A DNA stretch of 5,219 bases, from the NCBI GenBank assembly GCA_016763335.1, contig JAESUD010000111.1:1-5219 (forward strand), written 5' to 3'. Below the pieces are notes generated by a model. It ran no database searches, was not told the origin of the DNA, and was given only the letters and a program-made list of their open reading frames with translations. Shown here in pieces: positions 1 to 5,146 of the stretch (position 1 is the first letter of the stretch; each line of letters starts with the position of its first letter). Made by a program: the position numbers and the translations under genes. The stretch is from Emcibacteraceae bacterium (GTDB lineage Bacteria > Pseudomonadota > Alphaproteobacteria > Sphingomonadales > Emcibacteraceae).

Positions 1-66
1 AACTGCCGCGGCACCAAGTCCTCCAGACAAAATTCCTACGATGATTATTTGCCAAAAATTAAGCAT
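1..66 (-). CDS. Possible N-terminus of a membrane or membrane-anchored protein (partial, runs off the left edge)
   Basis: Reading leftward from an ATG at 66, the minus strand stays open for 22 codons to the window edge. The peptide begins MLNFWQIIIVGILSGG and continues LGAAAV. That is a short polar start followed by an unbroken hydrophobic, glycine- and alanine-rich stretch, as in a first transmembrane helix or signal anchor. The ATG lies 27 bases beyond the 3' end of the tRNA-Ser gene on the same strand. I see no convincing ribosome binding site before it and no terminator between the two, so co-transcription with the tRNA or a different start are both possible. No family can be recognised from 22 residues. 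The open frame could be chance, but the membrane-like composition argues for a real gene. Confidence 0.4.
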   Translation of the reverse strand, partial: MLNFWQIIIVGILSGGLGAAAV

Positions 67-92
67 ATGGGTCGCACGATAAAACTTTTTTA

Positions 93-182
93 TGGCGGAG
101 AGGGAGGGATTCGAACCCTCGAAGGGCTTGCACCCTTGCTAGTTTTCAAGACTAGTGCATTCAACCGCTCTGCCACCTCTCC
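93..182 (-). tRNA. tRNA-Ser (anticodon UGA)
   Basis: The minus strand folds into a complete 90-base class II tRNA. The acceptor stem GGAGAGG pairs plus-strand 176-182 with 97-103, followed by discriminator G (96) and an encoded CCA (93-95). The T arm (104-120) has loop TTCGAAT. The anticodon arm has stems at 139-143 and 151-155 and loop CTTGAAA, placing anticodon TGA at 146-148. A long variable arm with an AAGGG/CCCTT stem, typical of serine tRNAs, lies between the anticodon and T arms. It reads UCA and, by wobble, other UCN serine codons. All stems are intact, so it should be functional. Confidence 0.97.
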
Positions 183-214
183 ATAAGATCACTGCGTGTA
201 ATGCTGAGAAGAGG

Positions 215-242
215 ATTTAACGGATCAGCTCTCATTGGTCAA
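215..242 (-). promoter_or_regulatory. Candidate sigma70-type promoter of tRNA-Ser
   Basis: On the minus strand, TTGACC (242-237) is followed after 16 bases by TTAAAT (220-215). These match the -35 consensus at five of six positions and the -10 consensus at four of six. Transcription would start near 208, giving a 5' leader of roughly 25 bases before the mature tRNA end at 182, which suits RNase P processing. Assigned from pattern and position only. Confidence 0.5.
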
Positions 243-301
243 GGAGAGAATGGTTAGTTTTTGATAATAATATTTATTTTTGGGAAAAATTGCATTTGCC
301 T

Positions 302-330
302 TTGAAACGCCATGATTTTTAAACTATATG
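302..330 (+). promoter_or_regulatory. Candidate promoter of the mltB-rlpA-dac-tmk operon
   Basis: TTGAAA (302-307) and TATATG (325-330) are separated by 17 bases and match the sigma70 -35 and -10 boxes at five and four of six positions. The stretch just upstream (about 257-291) is very AT-rich and could act as an UP element. Start of transcription would fall near 337, leaving a leader of about 45 bases before the GTG at 383. The -10 box lies inside the inverted repeat at 312-351. No comparable promoter stands out between the four genes downstream, so this one may serve them all. Confidence 0.5.
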
Positions 331-351
331 TTATAGCCATATAAAAATCAT
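312..351. repeat. Perfect 10-bp inverted repeat with a nested 5-bp inverted repeat in the mltB promoter region
   Basis: ATGATTTTTA (312-321) is the exact reverse complement of TAAAAATCAT (342-351). Between them CTATA (324-328) and TATAG (332-336) form a second inverted repeat around a 3-base loop. The structure covers the candidate -10 box (325-330) and the predicted transcription start. It is not followed by a T run on either strand and holds no GC-rich stem, so it does not look like an intrinsic terminator. An operator for a dimeric regulator, or a cruciform-prone AT palindrome, fits better. Confidence 0.55.
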
Positions 352-370
352 AAAATTTAAGCAAAAATAT

Positions 371-385
371 AAGGGTAGATCAGTG
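371..385 (+). promoter_or_regulatory. Ribosome binding site that supports the GTG start of the mltB-like gene
   Basis: AAGGG at 371-375 stands seven bases before the GTG at 383. That good spacing, plus a clean signal peptide beginning exactly there, decides this non-ATG start. Confidence 0.7.
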
Positions 386-1426
386 ATTAGAGTGTTATTT
401 ATAACTTTTTTATCAACCATGATAATTTCTAGTGCCAATGCGCAGCGGCAAGTCAAAGATAATCCGGTTGCATTTGAAGTCTGGCTGGCCGACCTTAAAG
501 CGGAAGCCTTACAAGATGGAATTTCACAAGAAATTCTTGATACTACTTTTAAAGACTTAACCCCGAATGCAAAAGTTGTTGATCTTGACCGTCGTCAGCC
601 GGAATTTACCCAAACTGCGAAACAGTATCTTGAAAAACGTGTAAGCCCGTTACGCATTAAAAATGGCCGTAAGAAAATGGCTGAATTTGGTGCTGTTCTT
701 AACCCGTCAGCCCGTACCATCGCCGTGCAAAAGCGTTTCATCGCCGCAATTTGGGGGATGGAGACAAATTACGGAACATATACTGGGAACTTTAATGTTG
801 TCCGTTCGTTGATGACACTCGCTTATGATATGCGGCGCAGTAGTTTTTTCAGAAGAGAATTAATGAAAGCCCTTCTGATCCTAGAGCAAGGCCATATTGC
901 CCCGGATAAAATGATCGGCTCATGGGCCGGTGCCATGGGGCAGGGACAATTTATGCCAACAAGCTTTTTTGCCTATGCCTATGATATGGACGGAGACGGT
1001 AAAAAAGACATATGGACCAATGAAGCCGATGTTTTTGGCTCAATCGGTAATTATCTCAGTGTTCATGGCTGGCGTCCCGACCAAACATGGGGACGGGAAG
1101 TGAAATTGCCGGATGATATGACGGCAAGACAGGCACTTGTTGATTTAACCCCTGAACCAAACCCGCCGCGTTCTTGTAAACGGGCACTTCGCGATCACAG
1201 TAAAAAATATTCACTTGATCAGTGGCAGGAAATGGGCGTTCGTAACCTTGACAACACCGATCTTCCGAAAGTAGTTGATACCAATATTGAAGCGACATTG
1301 TTGATGCCAATGGGTATTGATGGTCCTGCTTATCTGACTTATCAAAACTTTCGTTCAATCCTCACATATAACTGTTCAAACCTATACGCACTTGGTGTAA
1401 GTTTACTTTCAGATGAGCTTAAATAG
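383..1426 (+). CDS. mltB: Lytic murein transglycosylase, MltB type (SLT_2 fold)
   Basis: Predicted exported enzyme that cleaves the MurNAc-GlcNAc glycosidic bond of peptidoglycan and leaves 1,6-anhydroMurNAc ends. The 347-residue product starts with a signal peptide (about 1-20, ending SSANA before Q21) that lacks a lipobox cysteine, so a soluble periplasmic form is expected rather than an outer-membrane lipoprotein like E. coli MltB. The catalytic glutamate is most likely E127 in WGMETNYG. The family's GAMGQGQFMPTSF segment follows at 183-195. DMDGDGKKDIW (201-211) matches the EF-hand-like calcium loop known in Slt35/MltB. The protein ends soon after the catalytic domain, without the C-terminal peptidoglycan-binding domain many alphaproteobacterial relatives have. 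First gene of the envelope cluster, 13 bases before rlpA. Family assignment is firm; the letter in the symbol is by similarity. Confidence 0.93.
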   Translation: MIRVLFITFLSTMIISSANAQRQVKDNPVAFEVWLADLKAEALQDGISQEILDTTFKDLTPNAKVVDLDRRQPEFTQTAKQYLEKRVSPLRIKNGRKKMAEFGAVLNPSARTIAVQKRFIAAIWGMETNYGTYTGNFNVVRSLMTLAYDMRRSSFFRRELMKALLILEQGHIAPDKMIGSWAGAMGQGQFMPTSFFAYAYDMDGDGKKDIWTNEADVFGSIGNYLSVHGWRPDQTWGREVKLPDDMTARQALVDLTPEPNPPRSCKRALRDHSKKYSLDQWQEMGVRNLDNTDLPKVVDTNIEATLLMPMGIDGPAYLTYQNFRSILTYNCSNLYALGVSLLSDELK

Positions 1427-1442
1427 GAACTCGGCCAAGATG
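1425..1442 (+). promoter_or_regulatory. Ribosome binding site and preferred ATG of rlpA
   Basis: AGGAA (1425-1429) overlaps the mltB stop codon and precedes the ATG at 1440 by about ten bases. The earlier in-frame ATG at 1413 has no such site and would place nine extra residues before the lipoprotein signal, so 1440 is preferred. Confidence 0.6.
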
Positions 1443-2285
1443 AAATTTTACCGTCTCATATGTATATTAGTTTTAAGTGCCGTTATAAGCGCCTGTGGAC
1501 CGACCGAAGATATTCAAACATCAGCACCGCCTGCGCCGGGTGTTAAGGTCGGCAATCCTTATAAAATTGCCGGAAAATGGTACACACCTGAAACTAATCC
1601 GACTTATAATCAGGTGGGAATAGCATCATGGTACGGGGCAGATTTTCACAATAAGAAAACTGCAAATGGTGAAACATTTAATATGAACGCGCTTAGTGCC
1701 GCTCATACGACGTTGCCGATGCCAAGTTATGTTCGGGTTACAAATCTTGATAATAAACGCTCGCTTATATTGCGGGTTAATGATCGGGGGCCATTTGTCG
1801 GTAACCGTTTGATTGATGTATCACGGCGCGGCGCACAGCTTCTCGGCTTTGAAAAACGCGGTACGACCCGGGTTCGGGTTGAGGCGGTATCAGGGCCGGA
1901 CGCACCAGTTCAAATTGCCCGCTCCGCCACCCCGCCACCCATTGAAAAACAAGAAGTTGCCCCGGTTGCCGTTGAAATTCTTGAAATATTAAATCCAGTG
2001 CAAACCCAAACAGAACCTGTGCAGATGGCGGCATTAAACCCGGCCATCAATGCTGACGGTGATATTTATGTGCAGGTTGGTGCTTATAGTAAAATCGGTA
2101 GTGCCTCACGGGTTATGACAGATGTTGGTCATGTCGGCGAGATTGGCATGGAAAGCATTATACTTAATGGCCGGAAACTTTACCGTGTGCGTGTCAGGCC
2201 GCTCAATACCACAACACTGGCAAATGCCACATTACAACAAATATTAAAATTAGGTCATAATACCGCCAAAGTCGTTTTCGATTAA
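1440..2285 (+). CDS. rlpA: Septal ring lytic transglycosylase RlpA, lipoprotein with SPOR domain
   Basis: Predicted outer-membrane lipoprotein that cuts glycan strands stripped of stem peptides, mainly at the division septum. The 281-residue product has a lipoprotein signal with lipobox ISAC (lipidated C19). A double-psi beta-barrel domain (about 58-150) begins with the hallmark GIASWYGADFHNKKTANGE. The residues needed for activity in Pseudomonas aeruginosa RlpA appear conserved: E78 in NGETF, H89 in AAHTTLP and D115 in VNDRGPF, so it is likely active, unlike what is reported for the E. coli protein. A proline- and glutamine-rich linker (about 151-206) leads to a C-terminal SPOR domain (about 208-281, starting IYVQVGAYS), which binds denuded septal glycan. 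An upstream in-frame ATG at 1413 overlaps mltB but lacks a ribosome binding site. It lies 13 bases after mltB and 34 before the carboxypeptidase gene. Confidence 0.95.
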   Translation: MKFYRLICILVLSAVISACGPTEDIQTSAPPAPGVKVGNPYKIAGKWYTPETNPTYNQVGIASWYGADFHNKKTANGETFNMNALSAAHTTLPMPSYVRVTNLDNKRSLILRVNDRGPFVGNRLIDVSRRGAQLLGFEKRGTTRVRVEAVSGPDAPVQIARSATPPPIEKQEVAPVAVEILEILNPVQTQTEPVQMAALNPAINADGDIYVQVGAYSKIGSASRVMTDVGHVGEIGMESIILNGRKLYRVRVRPLNTTTLANATLQQILKLGHNTAKVVFD

Positions 2286-2319
2286 TAGGCAGATATATAT
2301 AACAATTAAAGGTCAAAGA

Positions 2320-3501
2320 ATGAAACTTCAAAAATCATTTCGTCTTCTTGCATTAACCGGTATTGCGACCGCATTATCCGTGAGCAGTGTTTATGCGCAA
2401 ACCATGTCAAGCCCGGCGAAACAGGCAATTTTAATTGAAGCCTCGACAGGGGATGTCTTATTTGAAAAAAAAGCCGACGAGCAAATGACGCCTTCTTCCA
2501 TGAGCAAGCTGATGACGGTTTATATCGCCTTTCAACAGCTTAAAAGTGGCAGCCTGACTTTAGAGGATGAATTTACCGTTGAAGATAGCCCCACATGGCG
2601 CCGTTGGCGTAATACCAGCACAAATGATACCGGCTCAACCATGTATGTTAATGCTGGTGAAACGGTAACCATTGGTGATTTACTGCGCGGTATTATTGTC
2701 CAGTCCGGTAATGATGCCTGCGCACAGCTTGCCTTGGCCATCGCTGGTGATGTGGGTGTGTTTGTTAATATGATGAACGAAGAAGCCGCAAATCTTGGCC
2801 TAACCAAAAGTCATTTTATGAATACCAATGGTTGGCCTGATCCTGACCATTATATGTCAGCACGTGATATTGCTACGCTTTCTCATGCGCTTAGTGTTGA
2901 ATTTCCAGAATATTATTCAATTTTTGCTGAAAGAACGTTCACCCATGCTGGTGTAAAACAACCAAACAGAAACCGCCTTCTTTATCGTGACAGGGTTCAT
3001 TCAGACGGTCTTAAAACTGGACATACGCAAGCCGGTGGATATGGCCTTGCGTCGTCGGCAATTATGGATGGTCGCCGTTTGGTATTGGTGGTTAACGGAA
3101 TGACAAGTGATAATGCCCGCATTAATGAAAGCGAGAGGCTTCTTAATTACGGATTTAGAAATTTTGGCATCTTTGACATGTTAAAAGCTGGACAAGTTAT
3201 TGATAATGCTGATGTATGGCTTGGTGAGGAGGCGACAGTGCCGCTGATCGCAGAAGCAGATGTCACCCTTTCTATGAATAAACAAGCGCGCCGAAATATG
3301 ACAGCAAAAGTCATTTATGATGGCCCGATTGCTGCGCCTATTCAAAAAGGTCAACCAATTGCAACGCTCGAGTTATCAGCAAACGGAATGGAAACAAAAT
3401 CATATCCGTTAGTGGCTGGTAAAGATATTGACAGCCTTGGTGGTTTTAGCCGAATTAAAGCAGCCTTTTCCTATATGCTTATGGGTTCAGCGAGTGATTA
3501 A
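2320..3501 (+). CDS. dacC: D-alanyl-D-alanine carboxypeptidase, PBP5/6 family (peptidase S11)
   Basis: Periplasmic, low-molecular-weight penicillin-binding protein that removes the terminal D-alanine from peptidoglycan pentapeptides and so limits cross-linking. The 393-residue product has a signal peptide (about 1-26, ending VYA before Q27). All three active-site motifs are visible: SMSK (S60 nucleophile, K63), SGN (129-131) and KTG (232-234, in DGLKTGHT). A C-terminal beta domain (about 284-374) is followed by a tail (about 375-393) with the position and mixed character of the amphipathic membrane anchor in this family. A tryptophan- and arginine-rich stretch, TWRRWRNTS (92-100), lies between the first two motifs. 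The ATG has AAAGG seven bases upstream. It follows rlpA by 34 bases, and the tmk start overlaps its end. Whether dacA, dacC or dacF is the best name cannot be settled here. Confidence 0.94.
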   Translation: MKLQKSFRLLALTGIATALSVSSVYAQTMSSPAKQAILIEASTGDVLFEKKADEQMTPSSMSKLMTVYIAFQQLKSGSLTLEDEFTVEDSPTWRRWRNTSTNDTGSTMYVNAGETVTIGDLLRGIIVQSGNDACAQLALAIAGDVGVFVNMMNEEAANLGLTKSHFMNTNGWPDPDHYMSARDIATLSHALSVEFPEYYSIFAERTFTHAGVKQPNRNRLLYRDRVHSDGLKTGHTQAGGYGLASSAIMDGRRLVLVVNGMTSDNARINESERLLNYGFRNFGIFDMLKAGQVIDNADVWLGEEATVPLIAEADVTLSMNKQARRNMTAKVIYDGPIAAPIQKGQPIATLELSANGMETKSYPLVAGKDIDSLGGFSRIKAAFSYMLMGSASD

Positions 3502-4144
3502 AGGAAAGTTTATAACTTTCGAAGGCGGTGAAGGGGTTGGAAAATCAACCCAGGTTAAAATCCTCGCCGAGAAATTATCGGAAGCTGGAATTGATGTCGT
3601 ATTAACCCGTGAACCGGGTGGATCACCGGGCGCCGAAGAAATTCGCGCGCTTTTGGTGACGGGCGGAACTGATAAATGGCAACCGATGACAGAAGCATTG
3701 CTTCATAACGCAGCGCGGGCAGAACATTTGGATAAAACCATTAAACCCGCTCTTGATGCCGGGAAATGGGTAATTTCCGACAGATATGCCGACAGCACGC
3801 TTGCTTATCAAGGATACGGACAAGGTGTGTCGGTGGATACACTTCTTGAGCTACATAAAATCAGCACCGGAGATTTTTGGCCAGGCCTCACCATTATCCT
3901 TGACGGTAATGAACTAGCGCGCGCTCAGAAACGCGAACAGGAAAATACCGATAAAGAAGACCGCTACGAACGTATGGGTGATGTTTTTCACGCAAAATTA
4001 CAAGCAAGCTTTCGTGATATTGCTGAGAAAAACCCTGACCGCTGTGTTATTGTGAGCGCTAATGGGACTATTGAGGAAGTGGCTGAGCGTGTTTGGCAAG
4101 CGGTGAAAGACTTTGACACGTCACTCTGCCGAAGGCCAGAATGA
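3494..4144 (+). CDS. tmk: Thymidylate (dTMP) kinase
   Basis: Cytoplasmic enzyme that phosphorylates dTMP to dTDP with ATP, required for dTTP supply. The GTG start gives 216 residues beginning MIKGKFITFEGGEG, close to the usual length near 210. The P-loop is GGEGVGKST (11-19). The substrate-binding TREPGGSP lies at 38-45, the DRY motif at 96-98 in SDRYADSTLAYQG, and the lid region at about 144-166. An upstream TTG (3428) would add 22 unrelated residues inside the carboxypeptidase gene and is rejected. The GTG overlaps the end of that gene by eight bases with no strong ribosome binding site, which suggests translational coupling. The extreme C-terminus (about TSLCRRPE) and the stop codon are encoded by a REP-like palindrome (4119-4146), so the native end was probably replaced. 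A holB gene, common behind tmk in alphaproteobacteria, is absent here. Confidence 0.95.
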   Translation: MIKGKFITFEGGEGVGKSTQVKILAEKLSEAGIDVVLTREPGGSPGAEEIRALLVTGGTDKWQPMTEALLHNAARAEHLDKTIKPALDAGKWVISDRYADSTLAYQGYGQGVSVDTLLELHKISTGDFWPGLTIILDGNELARAQKREQENTDKEDRYERMGDVFHAKLQASFRDIAEKNPDRCVIVSANGTIEEVAERVWQAVKDFDTSLCRRPE

Positions 4145-4146
4145 CG
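4119..4146. repeat. REP-like imperfect palindrome over the tmk 3' end
   Basis: CGTCACTCTGCC (4119-4130), a GAA loop (4131-4133) and GGCCAGAATGACG (4134-4146) form a hairpin with one C-A mismatch (4124 and 4141) and one bulged C (4136). The GTCAxTC...GAATGAC arms around a short GAA-type loop resemble the small dispersed REP-type palindromes common in many proteobacteria. It is read through as the last tmk codons and provides the TGA stop. No T run follows, so a terminator role is less likely. Whether it is repeated elsewhere in the genome cannot be seen from this window. Confidence 0.55.
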
Positions 4147-4149
4147 GAA
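4138..4149 (+). repeat. 12-bp direct repeat, left copy (AGAATGACGGAA)
   Basis: Exact match to 4619-4630, 481 bases downstream. The flanking bases differ on both sides, so the match is exactly 12 bp. It covers the tmk stop codon and contains an ATGA stop/start overlap. The ATG opens a 15-codon frame ending at 4188 (MTECGSANKW...), which looks meaningless. The first nine bases are also the right arm of the REP-like palindrome. Confidence 0.7.
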
Positions 4150-4152
4150 TGT

Positions 4153-4169
4153 GGGAGTGCTAATAAATG
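4153..4169 (+). promoter_or_regulatory. Ribosome binding site of the DUF5063-like gene
   Basis: GGGAG at 4153-4157 stands nine bases before the ATG at 4167. It lies in the 22-base gap after tmk, just right of the first direct repeat, and supports that ATG as the start. Confidence 0.6.
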
Positions 4170-4625
4170 GAAATTTGGAGGACGGTAAGGGAATTCATTA
4201 GTTTAATCGAAGATGATATAAGTGATGTTTCTGATAATCGGATAAAACTTACTATATTGTTAGAAAAATTATCCGTTGGTATGAAAAATATTTATGGTGA
4301 TGTTGATGACATAGATGATGAAATGCTGCCAGATTTGAATTACGATAGCATTCGATTAATGGTGTTTAAGCGGTTTCCTGATTTTGGGTTTTATAATATT
4401 GCATTTGATTATTCAGTAAACTTTGAAACCGAAGAATTAGATATTGGTGATGCCATTGATGATGTTGCCGATATTTATATAGATTTGAAAAGAGCAAATG
4501 AATATAATAAATATAATAGGGAACAAATGGCACTTTGGGATTTGCAATTTGGTTATAAATCGCACTGGGGGCAGCATTTAAGTGATTTGCAGAAGTATAT
4601 TTATAAACTAAATAAAGAAGAATGA
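4167..4625 (+). CDS. DUF5063-like small acidic protein of unknown function
   Basis: A 152-residue protein with no signal peptide or membrane helix, so probably cytoplasmic. It is strongly acidic, with many Asp and Glu residues in the first 100 positions (for example GDVDDIDDE at 44-52). The C-terminal third carries DDVADIYIDL (98-107) and ALWDLQFGYKSHWGQHL (122-138), which I recall as the conserved pattern of DUF5063 proteins (DIADIYQDLK-type helix, then a HWGQHL-type motif). This rests on memory, not a search. The family has no established function that I know of. The gene is much more AT-rich than its neighbours: two 60-base lines (4201-4320) contain 16 and 17 G/C, against 37 in a tmk line (3601-3660). 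It sits between two 12-bp direct repeats and its stop overlaps the next start by four bases. It may be a horizontally acquired passenger; its role is unknown. Confidence 0.75.
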   Translation: MEIWRTVREFISLIEDDISDVSDNRIKLTILLEKLSVGMKNIYGDVDDIDDEMLPDLNYDSIRLMVFKRFPDFGFYNIAFDYSVNFETEELDIGDAIDDVADIYIDLKRANEYNKYNREQMALWDLQFGYKSHWGQHLSDLQKYIYKLNKEE

Positions 4626-4630
4626 CGGAA
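4619..4630 (+). repeat. 12-bp direct repeat, right copy (AGAATGACGGAA)
   Basis: Second exact copy of 4138-4149. It covers the stop of the DUF5063-like gene and again holds an ATGA stop/start overlap, here the first possible ATG of the lipoprotein gene. Unlike the left copy it is not part of a palindrome. Confidence 0.7.
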
Positions 4631-5065
4631 ATTATAATTATGAAAATTATGAAGCATTTAATTTTATTATCATCGCTGTTATTTCTTACATCCTGCGGCG
4701 CGATGCATAAGGATTGCTTGTCGTTAATCGGGGACAGGGATGCTTATCGTTATTGTTCGGCAAATCAAGGTAATCAGGTGTCGCAATTTGAGTTAGGTGT
4801 GGCGGCTTTTGACGCGGAAGATTATGATACGGCAATTAGCTGGCTTAAAAGGGCGGCGCGAACAAAAGCTCCCGAGGGACGTTCATATCTTGATCCGCAA
4901 GCAAAAAGCAGACGTGACCTTATATTTCCGGAAGATGTAAAACTAATACTTCCGGGGCATCAGGCGTCACAGCGGTTATTAGCGAAGATATATGAGGAAG
5001 GTATTGGCGTTCCTATCGACCTAAAACAGGCTAGACGCTACCGCGAGATGATAAATCCACTATAA
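4622..5065 (+). CDS. Small lipoprotein with Sel1-like repeats, function unknown
   Basis: A 147-residue product with a lipoprotein signal sequence (hydrophobic LILLSSLLFLTSC, lipobox LTSC, lipidated C25), so it should be anchored in the envelope. The mature part has a TPR/Sel1-like unit, FELGVAAFDAEDYDTAISW (56-74), and a clearer Sel1 unit, LAKIYEEGIGVPIDLKQARR (120-139). Between them is a non-repeat segment of about 30 residues. Two further cysteines (C32, C45) could form a disulfide. Sel1 repeats mediate protein-protein contacts, so a scaffold role in the envelope is possible but not shown. The ATG at 4622 overlaps the upstream stop in an ATGA. ATG 4640, with CGGAA about nine bases before it, is equally good and would give a tighter 141-residue signal peptide start. 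I do not recognise a named family. Confidence 0.8.
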   Translation: MTEIIIMKIMKHLILLSSLLFLTSCGAMHKDCLSLIGDRDAYRYCSANQGNQVSQFELGVAAFDAEDYDTAISWLKRAARTKAPEGRSYLDPQAKSRRDLIFPEDVKLILPGHQASQRLLAKIYEEGIGVPIDLKQARRYREMINPL

Positions 5066-5090
5066 ATTAACAGATTATTTGCTTTAATCT

Positions 5091-5119
5091 TTGACCTTTG
5101 GTGCGAATCTTGGTATTTG
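5091..5119 (+). promoter_or_regulatory. Weak candidate promoter of guaB
   Basis: TTGACC (5091-5096) is a good -35 box, but at 17 bases the -10 position reads TATTTG (5114-5119), only three of six matches. It lies in the 81-base gap between the Sel1 lipoprotein gene and guaB. I see no riboswitch-like fold or strong terminator there, so guaB could also be partly read from upstream. Confidence 0.3.
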
Positions 5120-5146
5120 AATTTTCTTTGTAGGATAGGAAATAAC

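Noticed and set aside
1056..1358. Minus-strand open frame of 100 codons inside the mltB-like gene
   Set aside because: It lies wholly opposite a well-supported catalytic-domain gene, shows no recognisable motif and is probably a codon-use shadow.
1413..1439. Upstream ATG extension of rlpA
   Set aside because: No ribosome binding site, and it would add nine residues before a well-formed lipoprotein signal.
1777..2034. Minus-strand open frame of 85 codons inside rlpA
   Set aside because: Antisense to the RlpA barrel and linker, with no recognisable domain.
2532..2807. Minus-strand open frame of 91 codons inside the carboxypeptidase gene
   Set aside because: Antisense to a region containing the conserved SGN motif; no independent evidence for a gene.
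3428..3493. Upstream TTG extension of tmk
   Set aside because: The extra 22 residues are a frame-shifted reading of the carboxypeptidase C-terminus and precede the normal Tmk N-terminus.
4141..4188. 15-codon frame (MTECGSANKW...) as a leader peptide or holB remnant
   Set aside because: It overlaps the tmk stop and the next gene's start, resembles no HolB N-terminus and is likely a by-product of the 12-bp repeat.
5072..5090. AGATTA/TAATCT hairpin after the Sel1 lipoprotein gene as an intrinsic terminator
   Set aside because: The stem has only six base pairs, five of them... mostly A-T, and no run of T follows.
5066..5146. Purine riboswitch upstream of guaB
   Set aside because: The 81-base gap is too short for an aptamer plus expression platform after a promoter, and no three-way-junction pattern is visible.
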